This document shows positions 24,895 through 33,990 of a DNA stretch of 64,000 nt, piece after piece. The DNA comes from UBA940 sp964464465 (lineage in GTDB: Bacteria; Bacteroidota; Bacteroidia; Bacteroidales; Rikenellaceae), in contig CAYXGF010000003.1 in assembly GCA_964464465.1 (NCBI GenBank), positions 1 through 64,000 on the forward strand, read 5' to 3'. Under the pieces are notes generated by a model. It saw only the letters and a list, made by a program, of their open reading frames with translations. It did not search any database and had not been told where the DNA came from. Position 1 is the stretch's first letter; every line of letters begins with the position of its first letter. Position numbers and translations under genes: made by a program.

Positions 24895-26022
24895 ATGGCA
24901 GCACGTGCACTTTTCATAGACCGTGACGGAACCGTAATCGTCGAGCCTCCGGTGGACTATCAGGTCGATTCGCTCGAAAAACTGTCGTTTGTTCCGGGTG
25001 CCATATCCGCCCTGAGAAGTATCTCGGAGCTGGACTACGAACTGGTGATGGTGACAAATCAGGACGGACTGGGCACGGAGAGCTTCCCGGAGGAGACTTT
25101 CTGGCCGGCCCACAACAAGATGCTCTCCACGCTTGAAGGCGAAGGGGTGCGGTTCGACGACATTCTTATCGACCGGTCGTTTCCGGCGGACAATGCGCCG
25201 ACGCGCAAGCCCGCTACGGGAATGCTGGGCAAATACATGACCGGACAGTATGATTTGGCCGGGAGTTTCGTCATCGGCGACCGTCTGACGGACATGCAGC
25301 TGGCGCGCAATCTCGGTGCGAAGGGAATCCTGCTGCAAGACAGGGAGTCGGGAGAGAAGGCTCTTGCCGAGGCGTCGCTTTCGGATGTCTGCGTGCTTGT
25401 CAGCCGCGACTGGTGGGAGATTGCCGCCCTGCTGCGGAGGACCAGGCGTGCGGCGCGCGTGGTGCGCAATACGAAGGAGACGCAGATTGCGGTGGAGATA
25501 AATCTCGACGGCGGCGCAGGCTCGTCGATAAATACAGGGTTGAAGTTTTTCGACCACATGCTCGACCAGATAGTGCATCATGCGGGCGTGAGCCTGAATA
25601 TAGAGGCGCACGGCGACCTGCAAGTGGACGAGCATCATACGATAGAGGATGTGGCGCTTGCGCTCGGCGAGGCTGTCTATGCGGCGCTGGGTGACAAACT
25701 TGGCATCGGACGCTACGGTTTCGCCCTGCCCATGGACGATTGCAGGGCCATGGTGCTGCTCGACTTCGGCGGCAGGATAGATTTCGCGTGGGATGCCGAT
25801 TTCTCACGCGAGTATGTGGGCGATGTGCCTACCGAGATGTTCCGCCATTTTTTTGCCAGCCTGTGTGCGGCCATGCGCTGCAACATGTACGTCTCGGCGC
25901 GCGGCGAGAACAACCATCACAAGGCCGAAGCCATTTTCAAGGCTTTTGCCCGCGCACTGAGGGCAGCTGTCAAAAGAGATGTTTTCAGTTATGAGCTGCC
26001 GAGCAGCAAGGGGGTCTTATGA
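24895..26022 (+). CDS. hisB: Bifunctional histidinol-phosphatase / imidazoleglycerol-phosphate dehydratase
   Basis: A 375-residue fusion. Residues about 1-165 form a HAD phosphatase (histidinol phosphatase) with the nucleophile motif FIDRDGT at 7-13 and VIGDRLTDMQLA later. Residues about 180-375 form the dehydratase with DHMLDQIVHHAG, EHHTIEDV and the repeat NNHHKAEAIFKAFARAL, which carry the manganese-binding histidines. An upstream TTG at 24889 could extend it by two codons, but the ATG at 24895 is preferred. It overlaps hisH by 4 nt. Confidence 0.97.
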   Translation: MAARALFIDRDGTVIVEPPVDYQVDSLEKLSFVPGAISALRSISELDYELVMVTNQDGLGTESFPEETFWPAHNKMLSTLEGEGVRFDDILIDRSFPADNAPTRKPATGMLGKYMTGQYDLAGSFVIGDRLTDMQLARNLGAKGILLQDRESGEKALAEASLSDVCVLVSRDWWEIAALLRRTRRAARVVRNTKETQIAVEINLDGGAGSSINTGLKFFDHMLDQIVHHAGVSLNIEAHGDLQVDEHHTIEDVALALGEAVYAALGDKLGIGRYGFALPMDDCRAMVLLDFGGRIDFAWDADFSREYVGDVPTEMFRHFFASLCAAMRCNMYVSARGENNHHKAEAIFKAFARALRAAVKRDVFSYELPSSKGVL

Positions 26023-26609
26023 TAGCGGTTGTGGATTACGATACGGGGAATCTCCGTTCGGTGGCGGATGCGCTGCACAGAGTCGGTGCCGAGGCAGTGT
26101 TCACGGATGACCATGCCGTGATACGTTCGGCCGCGAAGGTGTTGCTGCCCGGTGTGGGCGAGGCCTCTTCGGCGATGGCGAAACTGAGTGAAAGAGGACT
26201 GGACGGACTGTTGCCTACGCTTACGCAGCCTGTGCTGGGAATATGTATAGGTATGCAGCTGATGTGCCGCCGGAGCCAGGAGGGCGATGCGCGGTGCATG
26301 GGCATTTTCGATACCGACGTGGTTCGGTTTACGGCGGACAAGGCGGCCGGAGTGAAGGTGCCGCATATGGGATGGAATACTGTGCGGGAGCTTTCGGGAC
26401 CTCTGTTCGAGGGCATCGGGGAAGATACGTTCTTCTATTTCGTGCATTCTTACTATCCGCAGCTTTGCGCCGATACGGCGGCCCGGACTGTCAACGGCGC
26501 GGAGTTCAGTGCCGCACTGTGCCGCGGCAATTTTTACGGTACGCAGTTTCATCCCGAGAAGAGCGGCGAGGCGGGACAGAGGCTGCTTGAAAATTTCCTG
26601 AAATTATGA
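26019..26609 (+). CDS. hisH: Imidazole glycerol phosphate synthase, glutaminase subunit
   Basis: Class I glutamine amidotransferase that supplies ammonia to HisF. The 196-residue protein opens IAVVDYDTGNLRSV and has the oxyanion LLPGVGEAS, the nucleophile cysteine in VLGICIGMQLM (about residue 77), PHMGWN, and the catalytic His-Glu pair in QFHPEKSG. It overlaps hisB and hisA by 4 nt at each end. Confidence 0.97.
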   Translation: MIAVVDYDTGNLRSVADALHRVGAEAVFTDDHAVIRSAAKVLLPGVGEASSAMAKLSERGLDGLLPTLTQPVLGICIGMQLMCRRSQEGDARCMGIFDTDVVRFTADKAAGVKVPHMGWNTVRELSGPLFEGIGEDTFFYFVHSYYPQLCADTAARTVNGAEFSAALCRGNFYGTQFHPEKSGEAGQRLLENFLKL

Positions 26610-27334
26610 TAGAGATAATACCTGCCATAGATATGATAGAGGGCCGGTGCGTCCGGCTCACGCAGGGCGACTACGGCCAGAAGAAGGTGTATGACGTGAG
26701 TGTGGTGGAGATGGCCAGAAGCTACGAGGCAGCCGGCATAAGGCGCCTTCACATGGTCGATTTGGACGGGGCCAAGGCCAGCCGTCCGGTGAACCTGCAC
26801 GTGCTGGAACAGGTCGCCTCCTGCACCTCGCTGGACATAGAGTACGGCGGCGGTATAAAGAGCGGGCAGGCTCTGCGCGATGTGTTCGCCGCCGGAGCCG
26901 GACGAGCCATATGCGGAAGCGTGGCTGTGTGCCAGCCCGAGATGTTCACCCTATGGCTGAGTGAGTTCGGCCCGGAGCGCATGATTCTCGGCGCCGATAT
27001 AAAGGATGGGAAGGTGGCCACGCACGGCTGGCTCAGAGAGTCGGAGCAGGGTGTGGACGGACTGATAGAGATGTTCGCCGGGGCTGGACTCTCGCAGGTG
27101 ATATGTACCGACATCTCGCGTGACGGAATGTTGCAGGGGCCGTCGTTCGAACTCTATACCGATTTGCAGGCCCGCTATCCGGATGTCGACATAATAGTCA
27201 GCGGAGGCGTCTCCTGCATGGAGGATATCGAACGCCTCTCGCAGGCGGGACTCCGTGCCGTGATAGCCGGAAAAGCCATATATGAGGGTCGCATAACGTT
27301 GAAAATGCTGGAACAATGGTCGCAAAGAGGATAA
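26606..27334 (+). CDS. hisA: ProFAR isomerase
   Basis: TIM-barrel isomerase acting on the ProFAR intermediate. The 242 residues contain the catalytic acid in IPAIDMIEGRCVRLTQG (residues 4-20), LHMVDLDGAK, the phosphate loops EYGGGIKS and VSGGVSCMEDI, and CTDISRDGML with the second catalytic aspartate. Its start overlaps the hisH stop and its 3' end overlaps hisF by 19 nt. Confidence 0.97.
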   Translation: MIEIIPAIDMIEGRCVRLTQGDYGQKKVYDVSVVEMARSYEAAGIRRLHMVDLDGAKASRPVNLHVLEQVASCTSLDIEYGGGIKSGQALRDVFAAGAGRAICGSVAVCQPEMFTLWLSEFGPERMILGADIKDGKVATHGWLRESEQGVDGLIEMFAGAGLSQVICTDISRDGMLQGPSFELYTDLQARYPDVDIIVSGGVSCMEDIERLSQAGLRAVIAGKAIYEGRITLKMLEQWSQRG

Positions 27335-28071
27335 TCCCGTGTCTTGACATAAAGGACGGAAGGACTGTCAAGGGTGTGAACTTCGTCGGGTTGCAGGATG
27401 TCGGCGACGCCGTGGCTCTGGGCGAGAAATATGCGCGCGAGGGAGCCGACGAGCTGGTGTATCTTGATATCAGCGCCACGCACGAGGGGCGGCGCACGTT
27501 CACCGGGCTGGTGGAGCGCATCGCAAGGCATATAAATATTCCGTTCACGGTCGGCGGCGGCATATCGTCGTTGGAGGATGCCGCGAGGCTTCTGGGTGCG
27601 GGTGCGGACAAGGTGTCGATAAACAGCGCGGCCATAAGGGAGCCGCAGCTTATAGACCGCATAGCCTCCAAATACGGCAATCAGTTCGTCGTGGTCGCCA
27701 TAGATGCCCGTCAGGTGGACGGACGCTGGATGGCCACTACGCACGGCGGCCGCAAGGCTTCCGACAGGGAGCTTTTCTCATGGGCGCTGGAAGCTCAGGA
27801 GAGGGGTGCTGGCGAGATACTCTTCACCTCTATGGACCATGACGGAACGAAAAGCGGTTATCCGTGCTGGACGTTTGCCCGTCTTACGGAGCTGCTGTCC
27901 ATTCCGGTGATAGCCTCGGGCGGTGCCGGCTCCGTAGGTGATATTGCTGCGGTGCTGACGGAAGGTGGCGCCGATGCCGCTCTTGCAGCGAGCATATTCC
28001 ATTACGGGGAGATTCCGATTCCCGTACTTAAAAAAGAATTGTCGAAAATGAATATAAATGTCAGATTATGA
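27316..28071 (+). CDS. hisF: Imidazole glycerol phosphate synthase, cyclase subunit
   Basis: TIM-barrel partner of HisH that makes imidazole glycerol phosphate and AICAR. The 251-residue protein begins MVAKRIIPCLDIKDGRTVKG with the catalytic Asp at 11, and has ELVYLDISATHEGR, PFTVGGGIS, the second Asp in SMDHDGTKSGYP and the late IASGGAGSVGDI phosphate loop. The start lies within the end of hisA and the stop overlaps hisIE by 4 nt. Confidence 0.97.
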   Translation: MVAKRIIPCLDIKDGRTVKGVNFVGLQDVGDAVALGEKYAREGADELVYLDISATHEGRRTFTGLVERIARHINIPFTVGGGISSLEDAARLLGAGADKVSINSAAIREPQLIDRIASKYGNQFVVVAIDARQVDGRWMATTHGGRKASDRELFSWALEAQERGAGEILFTSMDHDGTKSGYPCWTFARLTELLSIPVIASGGAGSVGDIAAVLTEGGADAALAASIFHYGEIPIPVLKKELSKMNINVRL

Positions 28072-28667
28072 AATTTGTTGATTTGAATCTAAGTAAGAGC
28101 AGCGACGGACTGGTTCCCGCTGTCATTCAGGATGCAGCCACACTCAAAGTGCTGATGCTCGGTTACATGAACGAGGAGGCCTATGAAAAGAGCATGGCCG
28201 AGGGCCGAGTGACGTTTTACAGCCGCACGCGCGGCAAGCTGTGGACCAAAGGCGAGACCAGCGGTCACTACCTCGATATAGTGTCGGTGCATGTGGACTG
28301 CGACAACGATACGCTGCTTATCAAGGCTGTGCCTCACGGTCCGATTTGCCACCGCGGTACGACGAGCTGTTTCGATACTCCGGACAACGAGGGGTTCATC
28401 CGTTATCTGCAAACGGTTATTCAGGGCCGCCACGCACAGATGCCGGAGGGTTCCTACACCACCAGGCTCTTCAACAAGGGTGTAAATAAAATCGCACAGA
28501 AAGTCGGCGAGGAGGCTGTCGAGACCGTTATAGAGGCTATCGACGGAAATAAAGAGCGCTTCATCTACGAGGCTTCGGATTTGATTTACCATCTTCTTGT
28601 GCTGCTCGAACAGATGGGGTGTTCGGTCTCCGATTTGGAGGACGAGCTTGCCAAACGTCATAAGTAA
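28068..28667 (+). CDS. hisI: Bifunctional phosphoribosyl-AMP cyclohydrolase / phosphoribosyl-ATP pyrophosphatase
   Basis: HisIE fusion carrying steps two and three of the pathway. Residues about 1-105 are the cyclohydrolase with MLGYMNEEAYEKS, FYSRTRGKLWTKGETSGH and the metal-binding CDNDTLLIKAVPHGPICH. Residues about 115-199 are the pyrophosphatase with YTTRLFNKGVNKIAQKVGEE and EASDLIYHLLVLLEQ. It closes the set of his genes; prmC starts 12 nt later. Confidence 0.97.
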   Translation: MKFVDLNLSKSSDGLVPAVIQDAATLKVLMLGYMNEEAYEKSMAEGRVTFYSRTRGKLWTKGETSGHYLDIVSVHVDCDNDTLLIKAVPHGPICHRGTTSCFDTPDNEGFIRYLQTVIQGRHAQMPEGSYTTRLFNKGVNKIAQKVGEEAVETVIEAIDGNKERFIYEASDLIYHLLVLLEQMGCSVSDLEDELAKRHK

Positions 28668-28679
28668 GCGGCGGAAGAT

Positions 28680-29516
28680 ATGACGCGCCGAGAAGTTCTC
28701 GACCTGTTCGCAGGACAGATGACCCCGCTCTACGGGAGCCGTGAGGCACACAGTGCGGCCGCTGTCGTCGCAGAGCGTTTCTGCGGCTTTACCCGGCGTG
28801 ACTATATCGTCGAGCCGGATGCTCCGGCGGTTTTTTCTGGCGATGCGGAGCTTGTCCTGCGGCAGCTTCTCGATTACAGACCGGTGCAGTATGTGGTCGG
28901 ACAGGCCGATTTCTGCGGAATGACATTCGAGGTCGGCGAGGGGGTGCTTATTCCGAGACCCGAAACAGAGGAGCTCGTGGACTGGATAGCGAAGTCGTCG
29001 GGTGGCGCGGCGTGTCGTATTCTCGATGTCGGAACCGGCAGCGGCTGCATCGCAGTGAGTCTTGCCGCGCAGATGCCGCATTGCCGTGTCACGGCACTCG
29101 ACATCTCGGAGCAGGCGCTCGGTTATGCGCGCCGCAATGCGCGCCGCAACGGTGCGGAGGTGGATTTTGTTCATGCCGATGTCCTCGACCCCTCTCTGGA
29201 TGTCGGGCAGTTCGACATCATAGTGTCCAACCCTCCGTATGTCCCGGCCTCGGATGCGTCGTCGATGTGCCGCAACGTGCTGGATTACGAGCCGCATCTG
29301 GCGCTTTTCGTGCCGGATGACGATGTGCTGCTTTTCTATCGTGCCGTAGCGGATTTGGCGCTCCGTTCCCTTGCGCCGCGCGGAAGCCTGTTTTTCGAGG
29401 TGTATGAGAATGCGGCCCGGCAGACGGCGGAGATGCTGTCCGGAAAAGGTTTTTCGCAGGTATGTCTGCGCGATGATTTGAATTCCAAACCCCGGATGGT
29501 GCGATGCAGAAGGTAA
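28680..29516 (+). CDS. prmC: Release factor glutamine methyltransferase
   Basis: SAM-dependent enzyme methylating the GGQ glutamine of peptide-chain release factors. The 278 residues show PVQYVVGQADFCGMTFEVG (about 70-88), PRPETEELVDW, the SAM loop ILDVGTGSGCIAVSLA and the substrate-glutamine motif NPPY at 184-187. It begins 12 nt after hisIE, with no terminator between them, and overlaps recX by 13 nt. Confidence 0.95.
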   Translation: MTRREVLDLFAGQMTPLYGSREAHSAAAVVAERFCGFTRRDYIVEPDAPAVFSGDAELVLRQLLDYRPVQYVVGQADFCGMTFEVGEGVLIPRPETEELVDWIAKSSGGAACRILDVGTGSGCIAVSLAAQMPHCRVTALDISEQALGYARRNARRNGAEVDFVHADVLDPSLDVGQFDIIVSNPPYVPASDASSMCRNVLDYEPHLALFVPDDDVLLFYRAVADLALRSLAPRGSLFFEVYENAARQTAEMLSGKGFSQVCLRDDLNSKPRMVRCRR

Positions 29517-30004
29517 AACGCGAGAAAACGCCGCAGCAGGCTCTCTCGGCACTGATGAGACTCTGTTCGCGCAGCGAGAAGTGCATCTCCGACGCCCGCA
29601 GACTTCTGCGCGGCTGGGGTGTTGCGGACAGCGATGCCGAGGCTATTGTGCGCAGGCTTGTGGAGGAGCGTTTTATCGACGAGTACCGTTATGCGTCGGC
29701 GCTTGTGCGTGACAAGGTCAGCATGAGCGGCTGGGGAATACATAAGATTAGGGCCGCGCTCGCAGCCAAGGGCGTCGGGCGGCAGGCTGTGGAGCAGGCG
29801 CTGTCGGCCATCGACAGGGAGCAGGATGCCGGAAGGTTGCGGCTGCGCATGGAGCGCAAGTTCAGAAGTCTGGGCCGCGTGGCGTCGTATGAGAACAGAG
29901 CAAAGATAATACGTTACGGTTTGTCGCTCGGATACGATTACGGAGATGTAATCGAGGCGGCGGACACAATTTGTGGAGAAGAACAGTATGATGATGAAGA
30001 TTAA
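29504..30004 (+). CDS. recX: Regulatory protein RecX
   Basis: Modulator that limits RecA filament growth. The 166-residue all-helical protein has the RecX repeats: ALSALMRLCSRSEKCISDARRLLRGWGV, a middle block with FIDEYRYASALVRDKVSMSGWGIHKIRAALAAKGV, and a C-terminal repeat ending YGLSLGYDYGDVIEA. The start overlaps prmC and the stop lies within the M23 peptidase gene, suggesting a coupled prmC-recX-M23 unit. Confidence 0.92.
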   Translation: MQKVKREKTPQQALSALMRLCSRSEKCISDARRLLRGWGVADSDAEAIVRRLVEERFIDEYRYASALVRDKVSMSGWGIHKIRAALAAKGVGRQAVEQALSAIDREQDAGRLRLRMERKFRSLGRVASYENRAKIIRYGLSLGYDYGDVIEAADTICGEEQYDDED

Positions 30005-31712
30005 AGTCGCGGCTCTCTTTGCGGCAGCCGTTATTGCGGCCGGCGTGCGGGCGGAGAGTCCGTATCGCTTTCCGCTCGACATGCCGGCGCTGCTTTCGGC
30101 CAACTTCGCCGAGATGCGCATCAACCATTTCCATTCCGGAATAGACATAAAGACAGGCGGAACGGTAGGCCATGACGTGTATGCCGTGGCGGACGGCTAT
30201 GTCTCGCGCATATCGGTAGCTCCGGGCGGTTACGGCCGGGCGCTGTACATAACGCACCCGTTCGGAACGACCTCCGTGTACGGGCATCTGCAAAGTTTCT
30301 CGCCGGAGTTGGAGCGGTATCTCAAAGAGCAGCGTTACAGTCAGCAGAAGAGCAATATAAATCTGTTCTTCACTCCCGACCAGTTTCCGGTGAAGCGTGG
30401 CGACAAAGTGGCGGTATCCGGCAATTCGGGATATTCGATGGGACCACACCTTCATTTCGAGATTCGCCGCACGGCCGATGCAAGAACGGTGAATCCGTTG
30501 GCCGGAGGGCTTGTGAGCGTCCGTGACGACATCCCGCCGCGTATCGCGGCTCTATATTACGTGCGCGTGGACACCGTGTCGGGAGTTCCTGTGCACGGCC
30601 GGCCGCGCAGGATAGAGCTGAACTGCGAGGGGAATGTCTATACGGCCTCGGCGCCGGTGGTCGTGCCGGGCGGCTGTTCCGGATATTTCATCGTCGAGAC
30701 CACCGACCGGAAAAACGATGTGGCAAACACATTCGGCGTCTATCGTATCGTTCAGTCCGTGGACGGAGAGACGACCGTCGTGTTCGAGAAGGATGAGTTT
30801 CTGTTCTCCAACACCCGCTATTGCAATGCCAGTGTGGATTACAAATCCCAGCGCGGTTCGCGTAACGAGCATATAATGCTTGCCTTGAAGCAGAACAATC
30901 ACAATGCGATGTACAAGCATGTGGTGAACAGAGGCGTGGTGAGTGTGCCGGAAGGCCGCAGCCGGCAGGTGGAGATACTTGTCGAGGATGACTGCGGCAA
31001 CAGCTCGACGCTGGATTTTACGGTGACTGGCTCGGCCCCGGAACCTGCGCCGGTCGCTCCGGCGGGACGCAGGGCCGGCTGCGGCGCCAGATTCACCGAG
31101 GCCTCCGACGGTGCGTATGTATCCATTGCGGCGGACGCTTTGTACGAACCTGTATTCTATACGCAGCGGGTGGTGACTCCGGCTCTTGTTCAGAGAAACG
31201 ACGGAGTGGCTCCGCTGTCGAAAATCTATGCTCTGGGTGACCGTAATGTTCCGCTGCACAAACCGTTCGGTGTCGCATTGACGGTCGATGTACCGGAGCC
31301 GTTGAGAGACCGCGTGCGCCTCGCCTCCGTGTCGGACAATGGGAAGTTGTCATGTGCGGGAGGCAGGTGGTCCGGCGGCAAGGTCGAAGGCTCGCTCTCA
31401 TCGTTCGGGGTCTACTGCGTGGTTGCCGATACGGTGCCGCCCGTAGTTCGCCCGTCGTTTGCCGAGGGGGAGGACTTACAGTCGAAGGGCAGCGTGACCT
31501 TCTCGATGTCGGACAATTTCTCCGGTGTGGCTTCGTTCGAATGTATTGTGGACGGTAAATGGGCCATACTCGAACAGAATGTCATCCGCGGAACCGTGAC
31601 GCTGGTGTTCGATTCCGAACGCATGTATGACGGAAAAAGTCACACGCTGCGTTTTACGGCTGTCGACGGGGCCGGTAACAAAACCTCGCTTGAACGCAAC
31701 TTCATCCGGTAG
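29988..31712 (+). CDS. M23-family metallopeptidase
   Basis: A 574-residue exported protein. The start at 29988 (MMMKIKVAALFAAAV) follows a GGAGAAGAA purine-rich site and gives a signal peptide; a GTG five codons upstream is less likely. Residues about 25-170 are a LytM/M23 domain with the zinc-binding HSGID (after FHS) and HLHFEIR motifs near residues 49 and 155, predicting cleavage of peptidoglycan cross-bridges or a structural role. The remainder (about 170-574) is Ig-like beta-rich sequence with no domain I can name. It overlaps recX by 17 nt. Confidence 0.9.
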   Translation: MMMKIKVAALFAAAVIAAGVRAESPYRFPLDMPALLSANFAEMRINHFHSGIDIKTGGTVGHDVYAVADGYVSRISVAPGGYGRALYITHPFGTTSVYGHLQSFSPELERYLKEQRYSQQKSNINLFFTPDQFPVKRGDKVAVSGNSGYSMGPHLHFEIRRTADARTVNPLAGGLVSVRDDIPPRIAALYYVRVDTVSGVPVHGRPRRIELNCEGNVYTASAPVVVPGGCSGYFIVETTDRKNDVANTFGVYRIVQSVDGETTVVFEKDEFLFSNTRYCNASVDYKSQRGSRNEHIMLALKQNNHNAMYKHVVNRGVVSVPEGRSRQVEILVEDDCGNSSTLDFTVTGSAPEPAPVAPAGRRAGCGARFTEASDGAYVSIAADALYEPVFYTQRVVTPALVQRNDGVAPLSKIYALGDRNVPLHKPFGVALTVDVPEPLRDRVRLASVSDNGKLSCAGGRWSGGKVEGSLSSFGVYCVVADTVPPVVRPSFAEGEDLQSKGSVTFSMSDNFSGVASFECIVDGKWAILEQNVIRGTVTLVFDSERMYDGKSHTLRFTAVDGAGNKTSLERNFIR

Positions 31713-32011
31713 GCCTAATCCCTTTCATGCGCTCCTGCGGGTGCAGAGCCGCAATACGCGGCGCGGAAAAGAGTGCGCCGGCTTGTTCGGAACATTATTG
31801 TCCGCTGATTTAATTCGGGCTGCGGCCGGCGGAGAGTCTGCGGTCGTAGCGTTGCGGACCCCAGCCTATGGTAATGTTGCGGCCCGTGCAGTTCTGCGGA
31901 ACAGCAATGCGCGCAAAGAAAAGAGAATCATAAAATGCGACGGCAACGGTAAGCTGCGGCCCTCGCAGTTTCCTGCAAAAGCCGCAGTATTGGCAGAGAG
32001 GCATCGGGCGG
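31713..32011. other. 299-bp spacer between M23 peptidase and aminotransferase genes
   Basis: The genes are convergent. No terminator hairpin with a U-run was seen. A 64-codon minus-strand frame (31810-32004) exists but shows no recognisable family. Confidence 0.5.
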
Positions 32012-33220
32012 TTATTGCAGGCTGTCGAGGCACGAAAGTATTATTCCGGCGCTCTCGTGTATCTGGGCCTGAGTGATTGTCAGCGGCGGGGATATTCTGA
32101 ACGCCGTGTCGCAGAACAGGAACCAGTCGCTCAGTATGCCGGCGTCCTTGAACAGCTCCATTATGCGGAACATCTTCTCGCTGCTGCCCAGCTCTACGGC
32201 CATCAGAAGTCCGCTGCGGCGTATTTCCACCACCTGCGGGTGATTCTCTATCAGACTCTGATACATCGCGCCCTTTGCCTCGGCCTGTTCTGTCAGTTTC
32301 TCATCTATGATGAATTCCAGTGCGGCGAGTCCCGCAGCGCAGCATACGGGATGCCCGCCGAACGTGGTGATGTGTCCCAGTACAGGATTGTGTGTCAGCG
32401 TATTCATTATCTGCGGGGAGGATATGAAGCCGCCCAGCGGCATGCCGCCGCCGAATGCCTTGGCAACGCACATTATGTCCGGCACTACACCGTATTTCTG
32501 GAAAGCGAACAGCGAGCCGGTTCGTCCGAAACCTGTCTGTATCTCGTCGAATATCAGCAGAGCGCCCGTCTCGGTGCAGCGTCTGCGCAACGCTTCGAGG
32601 AATCCTGCGGGCGGAATTCTCACGCCGGCCTCACCCTGCACAGGCTCCACCAGAACGGCGGCCGTGCGTGCGGTTATGCGCCCGAGGCTGTCGAAATCCC
32701 CGAACGGCAGCGAGTCGACATCGGGCAGCAGGGGCCGGAAGGCATTCTTGTACATCTCCCCCTCGGGTGCTCCCATTATGCTCAGGGGGCCGATGGTGGA
32801 GCCGTGGTAGGCCTTTCTGAACGATATGAGCTGCGTGCGGCCGGTGTAGCGTTTGGCGAGTTTGAGCGCACCCTCCACCGCCTCGCTGCCGGAGTTGAGG
32901 AAATAGACGGAACTCAGCTCCTCGGGCAGCAACTCCGCCAGACGGGCTGCGTAACGCACCTGCGGACGCTCTATCATCTCGCCGTAAACCATTATGTGCA
33001 TGTAATCCTCCGCCTGCCTTTTTATGGCGTCGATAACCCTGCGGTTGCCGTGTCCCACGTTGTTTACCGACACTCCGGCAATCAAATCGAAGTAGCGCTT
33101 GCCCTCCGGAGTGTAGAAGAATACGTCCTCGGCCCGTTCGACCTCTATCATTAGCGGCGAGGGCGATGTCTGTCCCACGTTTTGCAGGAACTGTTTTCTC
33201 AGTATGGTATCCATATGCAT
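32012..33220 (-). CDS. Class III PLP aminotransferase
   Basis: A 402-residue cytoplasmic aminotransferase of the acetylornithine/4-aminobutyrate type. It shows the N-terminal GKRYFDLIAGVSVNNVGHGN, the cofactor block LNSGSEAVEGALKLAKRYTGR, the LIFDEIQTGFGRTG aspartate motif and the PLP lysine in CVAKAFGGGMPLGG, and the late TTFGGHPVCCAAGLAALE. The start at 33220 (MHMDTILRKQF) or 33214 is equally possible; the longer open frame upstream lacks coding character. The substrate is not deducible, and no arginine or lysine pathway gene lies nearby. Confidence 0.88.
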   Translation of the reverse strand: MHMDTILRKQFLQNVGQTSPSPLMIEVERAEDVFFYTPEGKRYFDLIAGVSVNNVGHGNRRVIDAIKRQAEDYMHIMVYGEMIERPQVRYAARLAELLPEELSSVYFLNSGSEAVEGALKLAKRYTGRTQLISFRKAYHGSTIGPLSIMGAPEGEMYKNAFRPLLPDVDSLPFGDFDSLGRITARTAAVLVEPVQGEAGVRIPPAGFLEALRRRCTETGALLIFDEIQTGFGRTGSLFAFQKYGVVPDIMCVAKAFGGGMPLGGFISSPQIMNTLTHNPVLGHITTFGGHPVCCAAGLAALEFIIDEKLTEQAEAKGAMYQSLIENHPQVVEIRRSGLLMAVELGSSEKMFRIMELFKDAGILSDWFLFCDTAFRISPPLTITQAQIHESAGIILSCLDSLQ

Positions 33221-33273
33221 TAATGTCTTATTAGTCTGAATGTCGGTGCGGCCGACCGCCGAGCACCGGTACG

Positions 33274-33990
33274 TTATTGTTCCGGCGAAGGATTTCTTTC
33301 CAGTATACGCTGCGAGTCCTTGATGCTGAGCATCAGCCAACGGAACAGCAGTTCGGCACGCTCCCTGTCGCTTAGCCTCCATTCGGCCCCGGAGCTTCGC
33401 AGTGCCGACGATAGATTGTACAGCAGGACCGATGCGCTGGCCGAGACATTGAGCGACTCGACGAACCCGCACATCGGGATGCGTATGAAACTGTCCGCAC
33501 GCCTGATTACTTCGTCCGATATTCCGGCATGTTCCGTACCGAAAACCAGTGCGAACGGTCCGGCCGAGACGTCGAACTGCTCAGGAGTGCAGTCCCCGCG
33601 GTGCGGCGTGGTCGCCACTATCCGGTAGCCTTTGTCATGAAGCGTGTCGAGCGCCCGGGCCGTGGAGCCGCATCGCCGTATGTCGACCCATTTGTCCGTT
33701 CCCTTGACTATGTGCAGGTTGGGCGTGAAGGCGCACAGCGTCTCGATTGTGTATATGTCCTGAATGCCGAATGCCTCGCAGGTGCGTACGAGAGCGCTTG
33801 CGTTCTGCGGGTGGAAGGTGTTTTCCAGGCAGACCGTCATGTATCGGGTGCGCATGTCGAGAGTGCTGCAAATCGTGTCGAAACGCTGCCCGGTGATGAA
33901 GTTCCGGAGGTAGTCTATACTTCCGTACAGCCATTCGGTCGTTCTGCCGCTGCACAGCGCATCGAGCGATTCTTTATCTGTATTTGTCAT
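33274..33990 (-). CDS. trmH: TrmH/SpoU-family RNA methyltransferase
   Basis: A 238-residue SPOUT-fold enzyme, probably 2'-O-methylating G18 of tRNA. The knot motifs are present: NTFHPQNASALVRTCEAFGIQDIYTIE (motif 1), PFALVFGTEHAGIS (motif 2) and IPMCGFVESLNVSASASVLLY (motif 3). The start at 33990 was preferred to the ATG ten codons upstream to limit overlap with rsgA to 17 nt. The TrmH versus other SpoU member choice is based on overall length and motif 3. Confidence 0.87.
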   Translation of the reverse strand: MTNTDKESLDALCSGRTTEWLYGSIDYLRNFITGQRFDTICSTLDMRTRYMTVCLENTFHPQNASALVRTCEAFGIQDIYTIETLCAFTPNLHIVKGTDKWVDIRRCGSTARALDTLHDKGYRIVATTPHRGDCTPEQFDVSAGPFALVFGTEHAGISDEVIRRADSFIRIPMCGFVESLNVSASASVLLYNLSSALRSSGAEWRLSDRERAELLFRWLMLSIKDSQRILERNPSPEQ

